Positions 46,678-55,579 of a stretch of 64,000 nt of DNA are shown here, piece after piece. Both the position numbers and the translations under genes were made by a program. Source of the DNA: Nocardioides sp. ChNu-153 (GTDB lineage: Bacteria > Actinomycetota > Actinomycetes > Propionibacteriales > Nocardioidaceae); assembly GCF_030466625.1 (NCBI RefSeq), contig NZ_JADEVT010000012.1, forward strand, positions 1-64,000, given 5' to 3'. Positions within the stretch are counted from its first letter, which is position 1. Each line of letters starts with the position of its first letter. Below the pieces are notes generated by a model that worked only from the letters and a program-made list of their open reading frames with translations, ran no database searches and was not told the DNA's origin.

Positions 46678-47946
46678 TCACCCCAGCTTGAAGTAAGAAC
46701 GGGTGTACTCGAGCGCCTCGACGAGGGCGTCGATCTCGGACGGCGTGGTGTAGAGGTACGACGACATGCGCGTCGTGCTCTGCACCCCGTAGCGGGCGTG
46801 CGCGGGCTTGGCGCAGTGGTGCCCGGCGCGCACCGCGACGCCGCGGCTGTCGAGCACCTGGGCGACGTCGTGCGGGTGGACCCCGTCGAGCTCGAAGGAG
46901 ATCGCCCCGCCGCGCTCGGCCACGTCGAGCGGGCCGAGCACCTTCAGCCCGGGCACCGTGGCGAGGCCGTCGAGCGCGTACGCCGTGATGGTCCGCTCGT
47001 GGGCGTGCACGGCCTCCATGCCGAGCCCGGCGAGGTAGTCGACCGCCGCGCCCAGGCCGACGGCCTCGGCGATGGGCGGCGTACCGGCCTCGAACTTGTG
47101 CGGGATGCCGGCGTACGTCGAGCGCTCCATGCGGACGGTCTCGATCATCTCGCCGCCGCCGAGGAACGGGGGCAGCTGGTCGAGCACCTCGCGCCGGCCC
47201 CACAAGACGCCGATGCCGGTGGGCCCGACGACCTTGTGGCCGGTGAAGACCATCAGGTCGGGCCGCTCCGCCTCGTCCATCGCGGCGAGGTCGATCGGGA
47301 TCTGGGGCGCCGCCTGGGAGGCGTCGACGACCACGAGGGCGCCGACCTCGTGGGCCCGCCGGGCGATCGCGGCGACCGGGTTGACCGTGCCGAGCATGTT
47401 CGACACCCAGGTGAGGGTGACGACCTTGGTGCGCTCGTCGATCAGCTCGTCGATGTTCGACAGGTCGAGCCGGTAGTCGTCGGTGAGGCCGAACCACGCC
47501 AGCGTCGCGCCCGTGCGCTGGGTGAGCAGCTGCCACGGCACGATGTTGGAGTGGTGCTCCATCTCGGTGGTCACCACGCGGTCGCCCTCGCCCACGGCGA
47601 GGTCACCGGTTGCCCACGCCAGCGTGTGGGCGACGAGGTTGAGCGCCTCCGAGGCGTTCTTGGTGAAGATCACCTCGTCCCGGGACGGGGCGCCGATGAA
47701 GGACGCCACGCGGTCGCGACCGTCCTCGAACGCCGCCGACGCCTCCGCACCGAGCTGGTGCATGGCGCGGGCGACGTTGGCGTTGTGGCGCTCGAGGTGG
47801 TCGACCATCGCGTCGATCACGCACTGCGGCTTCTGCGAGGTGTTCGCGCTGTCGAGGTAGACCAGCGGGACGCCACCGGCGAGCGTGCGCTCGAGGATCG
47901 GGAAGTCCTTGCGGACGACCTCGAGCTGCGGAAGCAGGCCTTCCAT
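46678..47946 (-). CDS. sufS: Cysteine desulfurase SufS
   Basis: A 422-residue PLP enzyme that removes sulfur from cysteine. The PLP Lys lies in FTGHKVVGPTGIGVLWG and the persulfide Cys in VRAGHHCAKPAHARYG; the N-terminal YLDSANTSQKP is typical of SufS. AAAGGAG precedes the ATG at 47946. A 116-base gap separates it from sufC, the largest gap inside the suf operon, with no hairpin I can identify. Confidence 0.97.
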   Translation of the reverse strand: MEGLLPQLEVVRKDFPILERTLAGGVPLVYLDSANTSQKPQCVIDAMVDHLERHNANVARAMHQLGAEASAAFEDGRDRVASFIGAPSRDEVIFTKNASEALNLVAHTLAWATGDLAVGEGDRVVTTEMEHHSNIVPWQLLTQRTGATLAWFGLTDDYRLDLSNIDELIDERTKVVTLTWVSNMLGTVNPVAAIARRAHEVGALVVVDASQAAPQIPIDLAAMDEAERPDLMVFTGHKVVGPTGIGVLWGRREVLDQLPPFLGGGEMIETVRMERSTYAGIPHKFEAGTPPIAEAVGLGAAVDYLAGLGMEAVHAHERTITAYALDGLATVPGLKVLGPLDVAERGGAISFELDGVHPHDVAQVLDSRGVAVRAGHHCAKPAHARYGVQSTTRMSSYLYTTPSEIDALVEALEYTRSYFKLG

Positions 47947-48062
47947 GGTGGCTCCTTTCAGACGGGTCGCGGTGCGATGGGTGGTGCTGGGCAAGACGGA
48001 GGAGCGAAGGCGGCCTGGGAGCGGAGCGGCCGTCGAGCGACGACAACGCCGCCCAGCGCTGC

Positions 48063-48821
48063 TCAGACCGCGGCGTTCACGTACTTGTCGTAGCCCTCGG
48101 CCTCCAGCTGGTCGGCCAGCTCGGGGCCGCCCTGCTCGGCGATGCGGCCGTTGACGAACACGTGCACGAAGTCGGGCTTGATGTAGCGCAGGATCCGCGT
48201 GTAGTGCGTGATCAGCAGGACGCCCTTGTCGCCGCCGGCCGAGAACCGGTTGACGCCCTCGGAGACGACCTTGAGGGCGTCGATGTCGAGGCCGGAGTCG
48301 GTCTCGTCGAGCACGGCGACCTTGGGCTGCAGCAGGTTGAGCTGGGCGATCTCGTGGCGCTTCTTCTCGCCGCCGGAGAAGCCCTCGTTGACCGAGCGCT
48401 GCGAGAACGAGGCGTCGAGGCCGTTCTCGCCCATGGCTGCGTTGACGTCCTTCACCCACGTGCGCAGCTTGGGGGCCTCGCCGTCGATGGCGGTCTTGGC
48501 GGTGCGCAGGAAGTTGGCGACGGAGACGCCGGGCACCTCGACGGGGTACTGCATGGCCAGGAAGAGGCCGGCGCGGGCGCGCTCGTCGACGCTCATCGCG
48601 AGGACGTCCTCGCCGTCGAGGGTGACGGTGCCGTCGGTGACGTCGTACTTGGGGTGGCCGGCGATGGAGTACGCCAGCGTCGACTTGCCGGACCCGTTGG
48701 GGCCCATGATGGCGTGGGTCTCGCCGTCCTTGATGGTCAGCGTGACGCCCTTGAGGATCTCCTTGGCGCCGTCCTCGGTGCTCACCGAGACGTGCAGGTC
48801 CTTGATCTCCAGCGTGCTCAT
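48063..48821 (-). CDS. sufC: Fe-S assembly ATPase SufC
   Basis: A 252-residue ABC-type ATPase with Walker A GPNGSGKSTLAYSIAGH, signature GFSGGEKKRHEIAQL and Walker B AVLDETDSGLDIDALK. It drives shape changes in the SufB-SufD scaffold. The ATG at 48821 overlaps no neighbour; the Rieske gene ends 68 bases upstream. Confidence 0.97.
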   Translation of the reverse strand: MSTLEIKDLHVSVSTEDGAKEILKGVTLTIKDGETHAIMGPNGSGKSTLAYSIAGHPKYDVTDGTVTLDGEDVLAMSVDERARAGLFLAMQYPVEVPGVSVANFLRTAKTAIDGEAPKLRTWVKDVNAAMGENGLDASFSQRSVNEGFSGGEKKRHEIAQLNLLQPKVAVLDETDSGLDIDALKVVSEGVNRFSAGGDKGVLLITHYTRILRYIKPDFVHVFVNGRIAEQGGPELADQLEAEGYDKYVNAAV

Positions 48822-48889
48822 GTCTTCTCTCGTCTCCAGCTCGGGTGTCTCGAAGTCAGGGGGTACGACGCGGGGCGTCGCGCCGGGCG

Positions 48890-49225
48890 TCAGCCCGGGG
48901 TGACGCCGTTCAGCGTCGTGGCCACGTCGACGTACAGGTCGTCGCCGCGGACCTCCACGGGGAAGGTCGCGACCGGCTCGGTCGCCGGGAGGCCGCTGGG
49001 GGCGCCGGTGCGCAGGTCGAACTCCGACCCGTGCAGCCAGCACTCGATGCGGCAGTCGGCGACGTCGCCCTCGGAGAGGGCGACCGCCGCGTGGCTGCAC
49101 AGGTCCTCGACGGCGAAGAACTCGTCGCCCTCGCGGGCGATCGCCAGGTCCTGGTCACCGATGGTGACGGCCAGGGCCTCCCCCGCCGCCACGTCGCCCG
49201 TCGCGCAGGCTCGCTCGAAGCCCAT
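48890..49225 (-). CDS. Rieske-type [2Fe-2S] ferredoxin in the suf operon
   Basis: A 111-residue protein with the Rieske ligands in CSHAAVALSEGD and CWLHGSEFDLRTG (C-x-H and C-x2-H). It resembles the ferredoxin subunit of non-heme iron oxygenases. It sits three bases after sufD, an arrangement seen in several actinobacterial suf operons, and probably passes electrons for cluster assembly or acts as an early client. Confidence 0.94.
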   Translation of the reverse strand: MGFERACATGDVAAGEALAVTIGDQDLAIAREGDEFFAVEDLCSHAAVALSEGDVADCRIECWLHGSEFDLRTGAPSGLPATEPVATFPVEVRGDDLYVDVATTLNGVTPG

Positions 49226-49228
49226 CGC

Positions 49229-50413
49229 TCAGGCCGTCGGCTTCTCGGCGAGCACGTGGCGCTCGAGCTCGGACTCGACGACCGCCAGCAGGCGCTCCTC
49301 CAGCTCGGGCACGCCGACGCGGCGGATGAGGTCGTCGAAGAAGCCGTGCACGACGAGGCGGCGGGCCTCGGGCTCCGAGATGCCGCGCGAGCGCAGGTAG
49401 AACAGCTGCTCGTCGTCGAAGCGGCCGGTCGCGGACGCGTGGCCCGCGCCCTCGATCTCGCCGGTCTCGATCTCCAGGTTCGGCACCGAGTCGGCCTGGC
49501 AGCCGTCGGTGAGCACGAGGTTGCGGTTCTCCTCGTAGGTCTCGATGCCCTCGGCGACCTTGCGGATGAGCACGTTGCCGATCCAGACCGTGTGCGCTCC
49601 CTCGCCCTGCAGCGCGCCCTTGTAGACCACGTTGCTCTTGGTGCGCGGCGCGGTGTGGTCGGCGAAGAGGCGGTGCTCGATGTGCTGGCCCGCGTCCGCG
49701 AAGTAGAGCCCGAGCAGCTCGGCCTCGCCGCCGGGGCCGGCGTACTCGACGTTGGTCGTCGTGCGCACGAGGTCGCCGCCGATGGTGAACTCGCTGGCCC
49801 GCACGCGGGCGTCGCGCCCGACGCGGATGCCGACCTGGCCGGCGTGCACGCTCTCGTCGTCCCAGTCGTTGACCGTGACGAGGTCGAGCTGCGCGCCGTC
49901 GCCGACGAGCACGGAGGTCGCGTGGCTGTAGCGGGCCGCGCCCGCGTGCTCGACGAGCACCGTGGCCCTCGCGTGGCGCCCGACGCGGATGACGAGGTGG
50001 CCCCAGACGACCGCGTCGAGGCCCGTGCCGCGCAGGTCGAGACGCACCGGCTCGGTCAGCTCGGCGTCGGCGGGCACGTCGAGGAGCAGGACGTCGCCAC
50101 CGTGCGCGACCGCGAGCGCCGCGAGGCGGTCCGACGGCAGGAACTCGCCGAGCTCGCGCGCCTCGTCCGCCCCGATCGGCGTGAGCGTCACGCCGGCGGG
50201 CAGCTGCGTCGTCCACTCGAGGTGCGCGTCCGAGGGCGCGTCGTCGAGCAGGCCCCGGAGCCGCTTCAGCGGCGTGAACCGCCAGATCTCCTCGCGGCCC
50301 GTCGGGACCGGGTGGAGCGCCAGGTCGTACGACGGCTCGGGGTGCAGGTGGCTGGAGACCTTGCCGGTCTCCACCGCCCGCGCGGCGGCGGGCGTCTCGT
50401 CGATCACAGTCAC
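49229..50413 (-). CDS. sufD: Fe-S cluster assembly protein SufD
   Basis: A 394-residue SufB/SufD-family beta-helix protein. C-terminal features are HASATGRFDDEQLFYLRSRG and EARRLVVHGFFDDLI. It partners with SufB and SufC to build clusters. The GTG start at 50413 has a second in-frame GTG two codons later. It is 58 bases downstream of sufB. Confidence 0.95.
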   Translation of the reverse strand: MTVIDETPAAARAVETGKVSSHLHPEPSYDLALHPVPTGREEIWRFTPLKRLRGLLDDAPSDAHLEWTTQLPAGVTLTPIGADEARELGEFLPSDRLAALAVAHGGDVLLLDVPADAELTEPVRLDLRGTGLDAVVWGHLVIRVGRHARATVLVEHAGAARYSHATSVLVGDGAQLDLVTVNDWDDESVHAGQVGIRVGRDARVRASEFTIGGDLVRTTTNVEYAGPGGEAELLGLYFADAGQHIEHRLFADHTAPRTKSNVVYKGALQGEGAHTVWIGNVLIRKVAEGIETYEENRNLVLTDGCQADSVPNLEIETGEIEGAGHASATGRFDDEQLFYLRSRGISEPEARRLVVHGFFDDLIRRVGVPELEERLLAVVESELERHVLAEKPTA

Positions 50414-50471
50414 AGTCGTCTCTTCGTCGTCTCTTGTCGTCGGGGTGCGGTGGAGCGGGGGGCCGCCGGCG

Positions 50472-51899
50472 TCAGCCGACGGCGCCCTCCATCTGCAGCT
50501 CGATGAGGCGGTTGAGCTCCAGGGCGTACTCCATCGGGAGCTCCTTGGCGATCGGCTCGACGAAGCCGCGCACGATCATCGCCATCGCCTCGTCCTCCGC
50601 CAGGCCGCGGCTCATCAGGTAGAACAGCTGGTCCTCGGAGACCTTCGAGACGCTCGCCTCGTGGCCCATGGACACGTCGTCCTCGCGGATGTCGACGTAC
50701 GGGTACGTGTCGGAGCGGCTGATCTGGTCGACCAGCAGCGCGTCGCACAGCACGTTGGACTTCGAGCCGTAGGCGCCCTCGTTGACCTGGATCAGGCCTC
50801 GGTACGACGTGCGCCCGCCGCCCCGCGCGACCGACTTCGACAGGATCGAGCTGGACGTGTGGGGCGCGGCGTGCACCATCTTCGCGCCGGCGTCCTGGTG
50901 CTGGCCCTCGCCCGCGAACGCGATCGACAACGTCTCGCCCTTGGCGTGCTCGCCCATGAGGTAGACGGCCGGGTACTTCATCGTCACCTTGGAGCCGATG
51001 TTGCCGTCGACCCACTCCATCGTCGCGCCGGCGTCGCAGGTCGCGCGCTTGGTGACGAGGTTGTAGACGTTGTTCGACCAGTTCTGGATCGTCGTGTAGC
51101 GGACGCGGGCGCCCTTCTTCACGACGATCTCGACGACGGCCGAGTGCAGCGAGTCCGAGCTGTAGATCGGCGCGGTGCAGCCCTCGACGTAGTGCACGTA
51201 CGAGTCCTCGTCGGCGATGATCAGCGTCCGCTCGAACTGGCCCATGTTCTCCGTGTTGATGCGGAAGTAGGCCTGGAGCGGGATGTCGACGTGGACGCCC
51301 TTGGGCACGTAGATGAACGAGCCGCCGGACCACACCGCGGTGTTGAGCGCCGAGAACTTGTTGTCACCGACGGGGATGACGGTGCCGAAGTACTCCTTGA
51401 AGAGCTCCTCGTGCTCCTTCAGCGCCGTGTCGGTGTCGACGAAGATGACGCCCTTCTCCTCGAGGTCCTCGCGGATCGAGTGGTAGACGACCTCGGACTC
51501 GTACTGCGCCGCGACACCGGCGACGAGGCGCTGCTTCTCCGCCTCGGGGATGCCGAGCTTGTCGTAGGTGTTCTTGATGTCCTCCGGCAGCTCCTCCCAG
51601 CTGGTGGCCTGCTTCTCGGAGGAGCGCACGAAGTACTTGATGTTGTCGAAGTCGATGGTCTCGAGCTCCGCGCCCCACTGGGGCATGGGCTTGCGACCGA
51701 AGAGCTTCAGGCCCTTCATCCGCAGGTCGAGCATCCACTGGGGCTCGTTCTTCTTGCCCGAGATGTCGGCCACGACGGCCTCGTTGAGGCCGCGCTGCGC
51801 GGCGGCGCCGGCGGCGTCGCTGTCGGACCAGCCGAACTCGTAGCGGCCGATGCCGGCCAGGCCGGGGTTGAGCTCGTCGATGCTCGGTGAGGTCGTCAT
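50472..51899 (-). CDS. sufB: Fe-S cluster assembly protein SufB
   Basis: A 475-residue scaffold protein, full length without an intein, unlike the M. tuberculosis orthologue. Landmarks are [58 protein letters not shown] and the C-terminal [20 protein letters not shown]. The ATG overlaps the sufR stop (ATGA), so its translation is coupled to that of its own regulator. Confidence 0.97.
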   Translation of the reverse strand: MTTSPSIDELNPGLAGIGRYEFGWSDSDAAGAAAQRGLNEAVVADISGKKNEPQWMLDLRMKGLKLFGRKPMPQWGAELETIDFDNIKYFVRSSEKQATSWEELPEDIKNTYDKLGIPEAEKQRLVAGVAAQYESEVVYHSIREDLEEKGVIFVDTDTALKEHEELFKEYFGTVIPVGDNKFSALNTAVWSGGSFIYVPKGVHVDIPLQAYFRINTENMGQFERTLIIADEDSYVHYVEGCTAPIYSSDSLHSAVVEIVVKKGARVRYTTIQNWSNNVYNLVTKRATCDAGATMEWVDGNIGSKVTMKYPAVYLMGEHAKGETLSIAFAGEGQHQDAGAKMVHAAPHTSSSILSKSVARGGGRTSYRGLIQVNEGAYGSKSNVLCDALLVDQISRSDTYPYVDIREDDVSMGHEASVSKVSEDQLFYLMSRGLAEDEAMAMIVRGFVEPIAKELPMEYALELNRLIELQMEGAVG

Positions 51900-52672
51900 G
51901 CTGACGCTCCGTTCTGCTCGGGGTTCTGCGCGGGGTCCTGCTCGGGGTGGGGCACGGGGTGGGGCACGGGGTGCTGCGGGGGGTGGATCGATCGGGGGAC
52001 GTCCGGGATGCACGTGGTGCAGACGCCGTCGCCGTGGGCGATGGTCGCCAGGCGCTGCACGTGGCGCCCGAGGACCGCGCTGATGGCCTCGGTCTCGGCC
52101 TCGCACAGCTGGGGGAACTCCTGGGCGACGTGCGAGACGGGGCAGTGCTGCTGGCACAGCTGCGGGCCCACGGGGGACTCGCGCACGCCCGCGGCGTACC
52201 CCTCCTCGGTCAGCACGCGCGCGAGCACCTCGGCCGGGGTGAGGTCGGGGTGCTGGTCGCGCACGCGGGTGAAGTCACGCTCGATGAACGCCACGCGGCG
52301 CCGCGAGAATTCCAGCACGGCCTCGTCGCCGCCGGTCTCGGAGAGGAACCGCAGGGCCTGCACGGCGAGGTCGTCGTAGGTGTGGTCGAACTGCTCGCGG
52401 CCGGCCTCGGTGAGCGCGAACACGCGGGCGGGACGGCCCCGGCCGCGGGTGCCGCGGACCCGCTGCTCGCGGGCCTCGAGCACGCCCTCCTCGACGAGCT
52501 GGTCGAGGTGGCGGCGGACCGCGGCGGCCGTCAGGTCGAGGGCCGCGGCGAGGTCGGCGGCCGTCGAGGGGCCTGCCTGGAGGATGGTCCGCACGACGCG
52601 CGCCCGCGTGGGGGCGTCGGCGACGGCACCCCGGGCGGCACCCGGTCGCACCTGTCCTCCGTCGAATTGCAC
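51896..52672 (-). CDS. sufR: SufR, Fe-S-sensing repressor of the suf operon
   Basis: A 258-residue winged-helix regulator. The DNA-binding part is [20 protein letters not shown] and [18 protein letters not shown]. Candidate [4Fe-4S] ligands are the Cys in [11 protein letters not shown] and FPQLCEAE, with extra Cys in GVCTTC. The last 30 residues are a six-fold tetrapeptide repeat ([20 protein letters not shown] and on). The GTG at 52672 is six bases after CACACT and is taken as a leaderless start; GTG 52651, preceded by GGAGG, is the alternative. Confidence 0.92.
   Translation of the reverse strand: MQFDGGQVRPGAARGAVADAPTRARVVRTILQAGPSTAADLAAALDLTAAAVRRHLDQLVEEGVLEAREQRVRGTRGRGRPARVFALTEAGREQFDHTYDDLAVQALRFLSETGGDEAVLEFSRRRVAFIERDFTRVRDQHPDLTPAEVLARVLTEEGYAAGVRESPVGPQLCQQHCPVSHVAQEFPQLCEAETEAISAVLGRHVQRLATIAHGDGVCTTCIPDVPRSIHPPQHPVPHPVPHPEQDPAQNPEQNGASA
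51914..51985. repeat. 12-bp tandem repeat (6 copies) inside the 3' end of sufR
   Basis: Units begin at 51914, 51926, 51938, 51950, 51962 and 51974; the fourth and fifth (GGGCACGGGGTG) are identical and the rest share the CGGGGT core. On the minus strand they encode the tetrapeptides [20 protein letters not shown] and NPEQ. The array ends 15 bases before the sufB start codon. Confidence 0.88.
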
Positions 52673-52708
52673 AACACGAGTGTGACGTTATTGCCGGGGC
52701 CTCTTCAA
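52669..52708 (-). promoter_or_regulatory. suf operon promoter with SufR operator
   Basis: On the minus strand TTGAAG (52708-52703) and CACACT (52684-52679) are separated by 18 bases and CACACT ends six bases before the sufR GTG. Overlapping it is the inverted repeat ACACT-N5-TGTGC (52683-52669), one mismatch from the ACACT-N5-TGTGA site I recall for M. tuberculosis SufR. A repressor here would block the -10 region and start site. Confidence 0.65.
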
Positions 52709-52747
52709 GCAAGGGTGGCCTAACCCTCCCCGGCGCGGCCCGGCTCC

Positions 52748-52753
52748 TACACT
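52748..52753 (+). promoter_or_regulatory. Candidate -10 element for the leaderless ABC ATPase gene
   Basis: TACACT ends six bases before the GTG at 52760. It faces away from the suf promoter across an 87-base gap. Confidence 0.48.
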
Positions 52754-52759
52754 TGCCCG

Positions 52760-53716
52760 GTGTCCGCGCCCGCTCCCGCCGTCGAGATCGACGGCCTGGT
52801 GATGCGGTACGGCGACACCCTCGCCGTCGACGGCCTCTCCCTCGACGTGGCGGCCGGGTCCATCACGGCGGTGCTCGGCCCGAACGGGGCCGGCAAGACC
52901 ACGACGCTGGAGACGTGCGAGGGCTTCCGGCGCCCGCACGCCGGCACCGTGCGGGTCCTCGGGCTCGACCCGGTCCGCGACCGCGCCGCACTCCTCCCTC
53001 GCATCGGCGTCATGCTCCAGGCCGGCGGCGCGTGGTCGGGCGTGCGGGCCGTCGAGATGCTGCGCCACGTGGCCGCGCTCCACGCGCACCCGCTGCCCGT
53101 CGACCTGCTCGTGGAGCGGCTCGGGCTCGGCGAGTGCGGGCGCACGCCGTACCGGCGCCTGTCGGGCGGCCAGCAGCAGCGGCTGGGGCTCGCGATGGCG
53201 CTCGTCGGGCGCCCCGAGCTGCTCTTCGTCGACGAGCCCACCGCCGGCATGGACCCGGCGATCCGGCGCACGACCTGGGAGCTCCTCGAGGAGCTGCGCG
53301 CCGACGGCGTCACGACGGTGCTGACGACGCACTACCTCGACGAGGCCGAGCGGCTGGCCGACCACGTGCACGTCATCGACCACGGGCAGCTCATCGCCAG
53401 CGGCACGCCGTACGAGCTCACGAAGGCCGGCGGCGCCGCCACCATCCGGCTCGTCGTCACCGAGCCGTTCCCGCCCGACGCCCCGGCGTCGCTCGGCGCG
53501 GCCCTCGGGCCGGCCACGGAGGTCCTCGCCATCAACGCCCAGAGCCTGCTCATCACGGGTCCCGCCGACGCGTCCACGCTGGCCACGGTGTCGGCCTGGT
53601 GCGAGCAGCACGGTGTCCTGCCCGAGTCGCTGACGCTCGGCCAGCGCACGCTCGAGGACGTCTTCCTCCAGCTCACCGGGCGCGAGCTCGGCACCCCCGC
53701 GGTGGGCGCGTCGTGA
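52760..53716 (+). CDS. ABC-2 type exporter ATP-binding protein
   Basis: A 318-residue ATPase of the daunorubicin-resistance-like class: Walker A GPNGAGKTTTLETC, signature LSGGQQQRLGLAMAL, Walker B LLFVDEPTAGMDP and a C-terminal extension of about 100 residues. It overlaps the permease gene (GTGA). In M. tuberculosis a similar exporter set lies next to sufR (Rv1456c-Rv1458c). Substrate unknown. Confidence 0.92.
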   Translation: MSAPAPAVEIDGLVMRYGDTLAVDGLSLDVAAGSITAVLGPNGAGKTTTLETCEGFRRPHAGTVRVLGLDPVRDRAALLPRIGVMLQAGGAWSGVRAVEMLRHVAALHAHPLPVDLLVERLGLGECGRTPYRRLSGGQQQRLGLAMALVGRPELLFVDEPTAGMDPAIRRTTWELLEELRADGVTTVLTTHYLDEAERLADHVHVIDHGQLIASGTPYELTKAGGAATIRLVVTEPFPPDAPASLGAALGPATEVLAINAQSLLITGPADASTLATVSAWCEQHGVLPESLTLGQRTLEDVFLQLTGRELGTPAVGAS

Positions 53717-54489
53717 GCGCGGGCACCTTCACCCCCGCGCCCGGCGCCGCCCCGTTCCCCCGGCAGGTCCTCGCGCAGGCGTCGATAGAGACGCGGCTGA
53801 TGCTGCGCAACGGCGAGCAGCTGCTCGTCGCCCTCGTCATCCCCGTCCTCGCGCTCGTCGGCGGCGTCGTGGCCGCGGAGCGCGGCGGGATCGAGCTCGA
53901 CGGCCGCGCGGTCGACGTGCTCACCCCCGGGGTGCTGGCCCTCGCCGTGATGTCGACGGCGTTCACGTCCCTGGCGATCGCCACCGGGTTCGAGCGCCGC
54001 TACGGGCTCATCAAGCGTCTCGGCGCCTCCCCGCTCTCCCGCACCGGCCTGCTGCTCGGCAAGCTCGGTGCCCTGCTCGTCGTGCAGGCCGTGCAGGCGG
54101 TCGTGCTGGTCGCGCTCGCCCTGGCCCTGGGCTGGAGCCCGGACGGTGGTGTCGTCGGCGGTCTCCTGGCCGTGCCCGTGGCGCTGGTCGGCTCCGCGGC
54201 CTTCGCCGCGCTCGGCCTGCTCCTCGCCGGCACGCTCCGGGCCGAGGCGACGCTGGCCGTGGCCAACCTGGTCTACCTGCTGCTCCTCGTCGGCGGCGCC
54301 GTCGTGCTCCCCCGCTCGTCGTACGGCGGGGTGGGCGAGGCCCTCGTCGTGCTGCCGTCGGCCGCGCTCGGCGACGCCCTGCGTGCGGCCCTGTCCGAGG
54401 GCCGGCTCGCCCTCGTGCCCGTCCTCGTCCTCGCGGTGTGGGCCCTCGTGGGCGCCGCGGCCGTGTCCCGAACCTTCCGCTGGGAGTGA
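53713..54489 (+). CDS. ABC-2 type exporter permease
   Basis: A 258-residue membrane protein with six predicted segments and the ABC-2 permease pattern (IETRLMLRNGEQLLVALVIP, GFERRYGLIKRLGASPLSRT). It pairs with the ATPase encoded just upstream. The ctaA ATG follows two bases after its stop, so exporter and heme A synthase are probably one transcript. Confidence 0.92.
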   Translation: MSAGTFTPAPGAAPFPRQVLAQASIETRLMLRNGEQLLVALVIPVLALVGGVVAAERGGIELDGRAVDVLTPGVLALAVMSTAFTSLAIATGFERRYGLIKRLGASPLSRTGLLLGKLGALLVVQAVQAVVLVALALALGWSPDGGVVGGLLAVPVALVGSAAFAALGLLLAGTLRAEATLAVANLVYLLLLVGGAVVLPRSSYGGVGEALVVLPSAALGDALRAALSEGRLALVPVLVLAVWALVGAAAVSRTFRWE

Positions 54490-54490
54490 G

Positions 54491-55423
54491 ATGAACCCCT
54501 CCGTCACCGACGACGTCGTCGTGGCTGCCGCGCCGCGCAACCGGAGCCTCGCCGAGCGCCTGGTCGTGCCGCTCGCGGTCGCGAACCTGGTCGCCAACAT
54601 CGGCATCGTGCTGACCGGGGGCGTCGTGCGGCTGACGGGCTCGGGCCTGGGCTGCCCCACGTGGCCGCGCTGCACCGACGACTCCTACGTGCCGCACGGC
54701 AGCCTCGGCATCCACGGCGCCATCGAGTTCGGCAACCGCCTGCTGACCTTCGCGCTGGCGATCGTCGCGCTGGCGACCTTCGTCGCCGCGTGGCGCGCGG
54801 GCCGGGCGCGCGCGGCGCGGCTGGCGTTCCTCGTCGGCCTCGGGGTGCCGGCGCAGGCCGTGATCGGCGGCATCACGGTGCTGACCGACCTGAACCCCTG
54901 GATCGTCGCGCTCCACCTCCTGCTGTCGCTGGCGATGGTCGGGGTGTGCGTGCTGCTCCTCGACGTGCTGCGCCACCCGCTCACGGGCGGGAGCGCGACC
55001 GCGGTGCGGCACTCCCCCGTCGTACGACGGGTGGCCCTCGCCGTCTTCGCCGCCGGCTGGGTGGCGCTCTACCTCGGCACGATCGTGACCGGCAGCGGAC
55101 CGCACGCCGGCGACGCCGACTCCCCGCGGACCGGTCTCGACCCGGAGCTGTTCTCCCGCATCCACGCCGCGTCGGTGTACGCGCTCGTCGGGCTCACGCT
55201 CGCCGCGCTCGTCCTGGCCCGCCGCAGCGGCGACGCGCTGCTCGTGAAGGCTGTCGCCGTGCTCGTCGCGGTCGAGCTGGGGCAGGGCGCGGTCGGCTAC
55301 CTGCAGTACTTCAACGGGCTGCCCATCGTGCTCGTGGCGATCCACCTCGTCGGCGCCGCGGTGACCTCCGCCGCCGTCACGTGGGTGCTCGTGCGGGCGC
55401 TGCGCCGCGCCGTACCCGCCTGA
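54491..55423 (+). CDS. ctaA: Heme A synthase (CtaA/COX15)
   Basis: A 310-residue protein with eight membrane segments in two similar halves. Features: GGVVRLTGSGLGCPTWPRC (paired extracellular Cys), HGAIEFGNRLLTF (heme-ligand His) and in the second half RIHAASVYALVGL and IHLVGAAVTS. It oxidises heme O to heme A for cytochrome oxidase. It is encoded convergently with ctaB, which makes its substrate. Confidence 0.94.
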   Translation: MNPSVTDDVVVAAAPRNRSLAERLVVPLAVANLVANIGIVLTGGVVRLTGSGLGCPTWPRCTDDSYVPHGSLGIHGAIEFGNRLLTFALAIVALATFVAAWRAGRARAARLAFLVGLGVPAQAVIGGITVLTDLNPWIVALHLLLSLAMVGVCVLLLDVLRHPLTGGSATAVRHSPVVRRVALAVFAAGWVALYLGTIVTGSGPHAGDADSPRTGLDPELFSRIHAASVYALVGLTLAALVLARRSGDALLVKAVAVLVAVELGQGAVGYLQYFNGLPIVLVAIHLVGAAVTSAAVTWVLVRALRRAVPA

Positions 55424-55579
55424 GCGGCGGCAGCAACAGCCGCGCGGGACGTCATGCGGAGCGAGCGCCCTGGACCACGATCGGGATGACGTCCCGGGCG
55501 GCAGCAATGGCCGCCGCCACACCCCGGCAGGACGCCACACGCGTACGCCGCCCGGGCCGCCGCGCCGCGGGCCCCGGGC
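55424..55579. repeat. Structured convergent gap between ctaA and ctaB
   Basis: An 11-bp inverted repeat, CGGGACGTCAT (55445-55455) and ATGACGTCCCG (55486-55496), encloses a 30-base loop. GCGGCAGCAA occurs beside each arm (about 55428 and 55498). It may terminate both genes, although the loop is long. No open reading frame or T run is seen here. Confidence 0.5.

Noticed and set aside
50472-51899. Intein in SufB as in M. tuberculosis
   Set aside because: The protein is 475 residues and continuous through the conserved core, with no splicing motifs.
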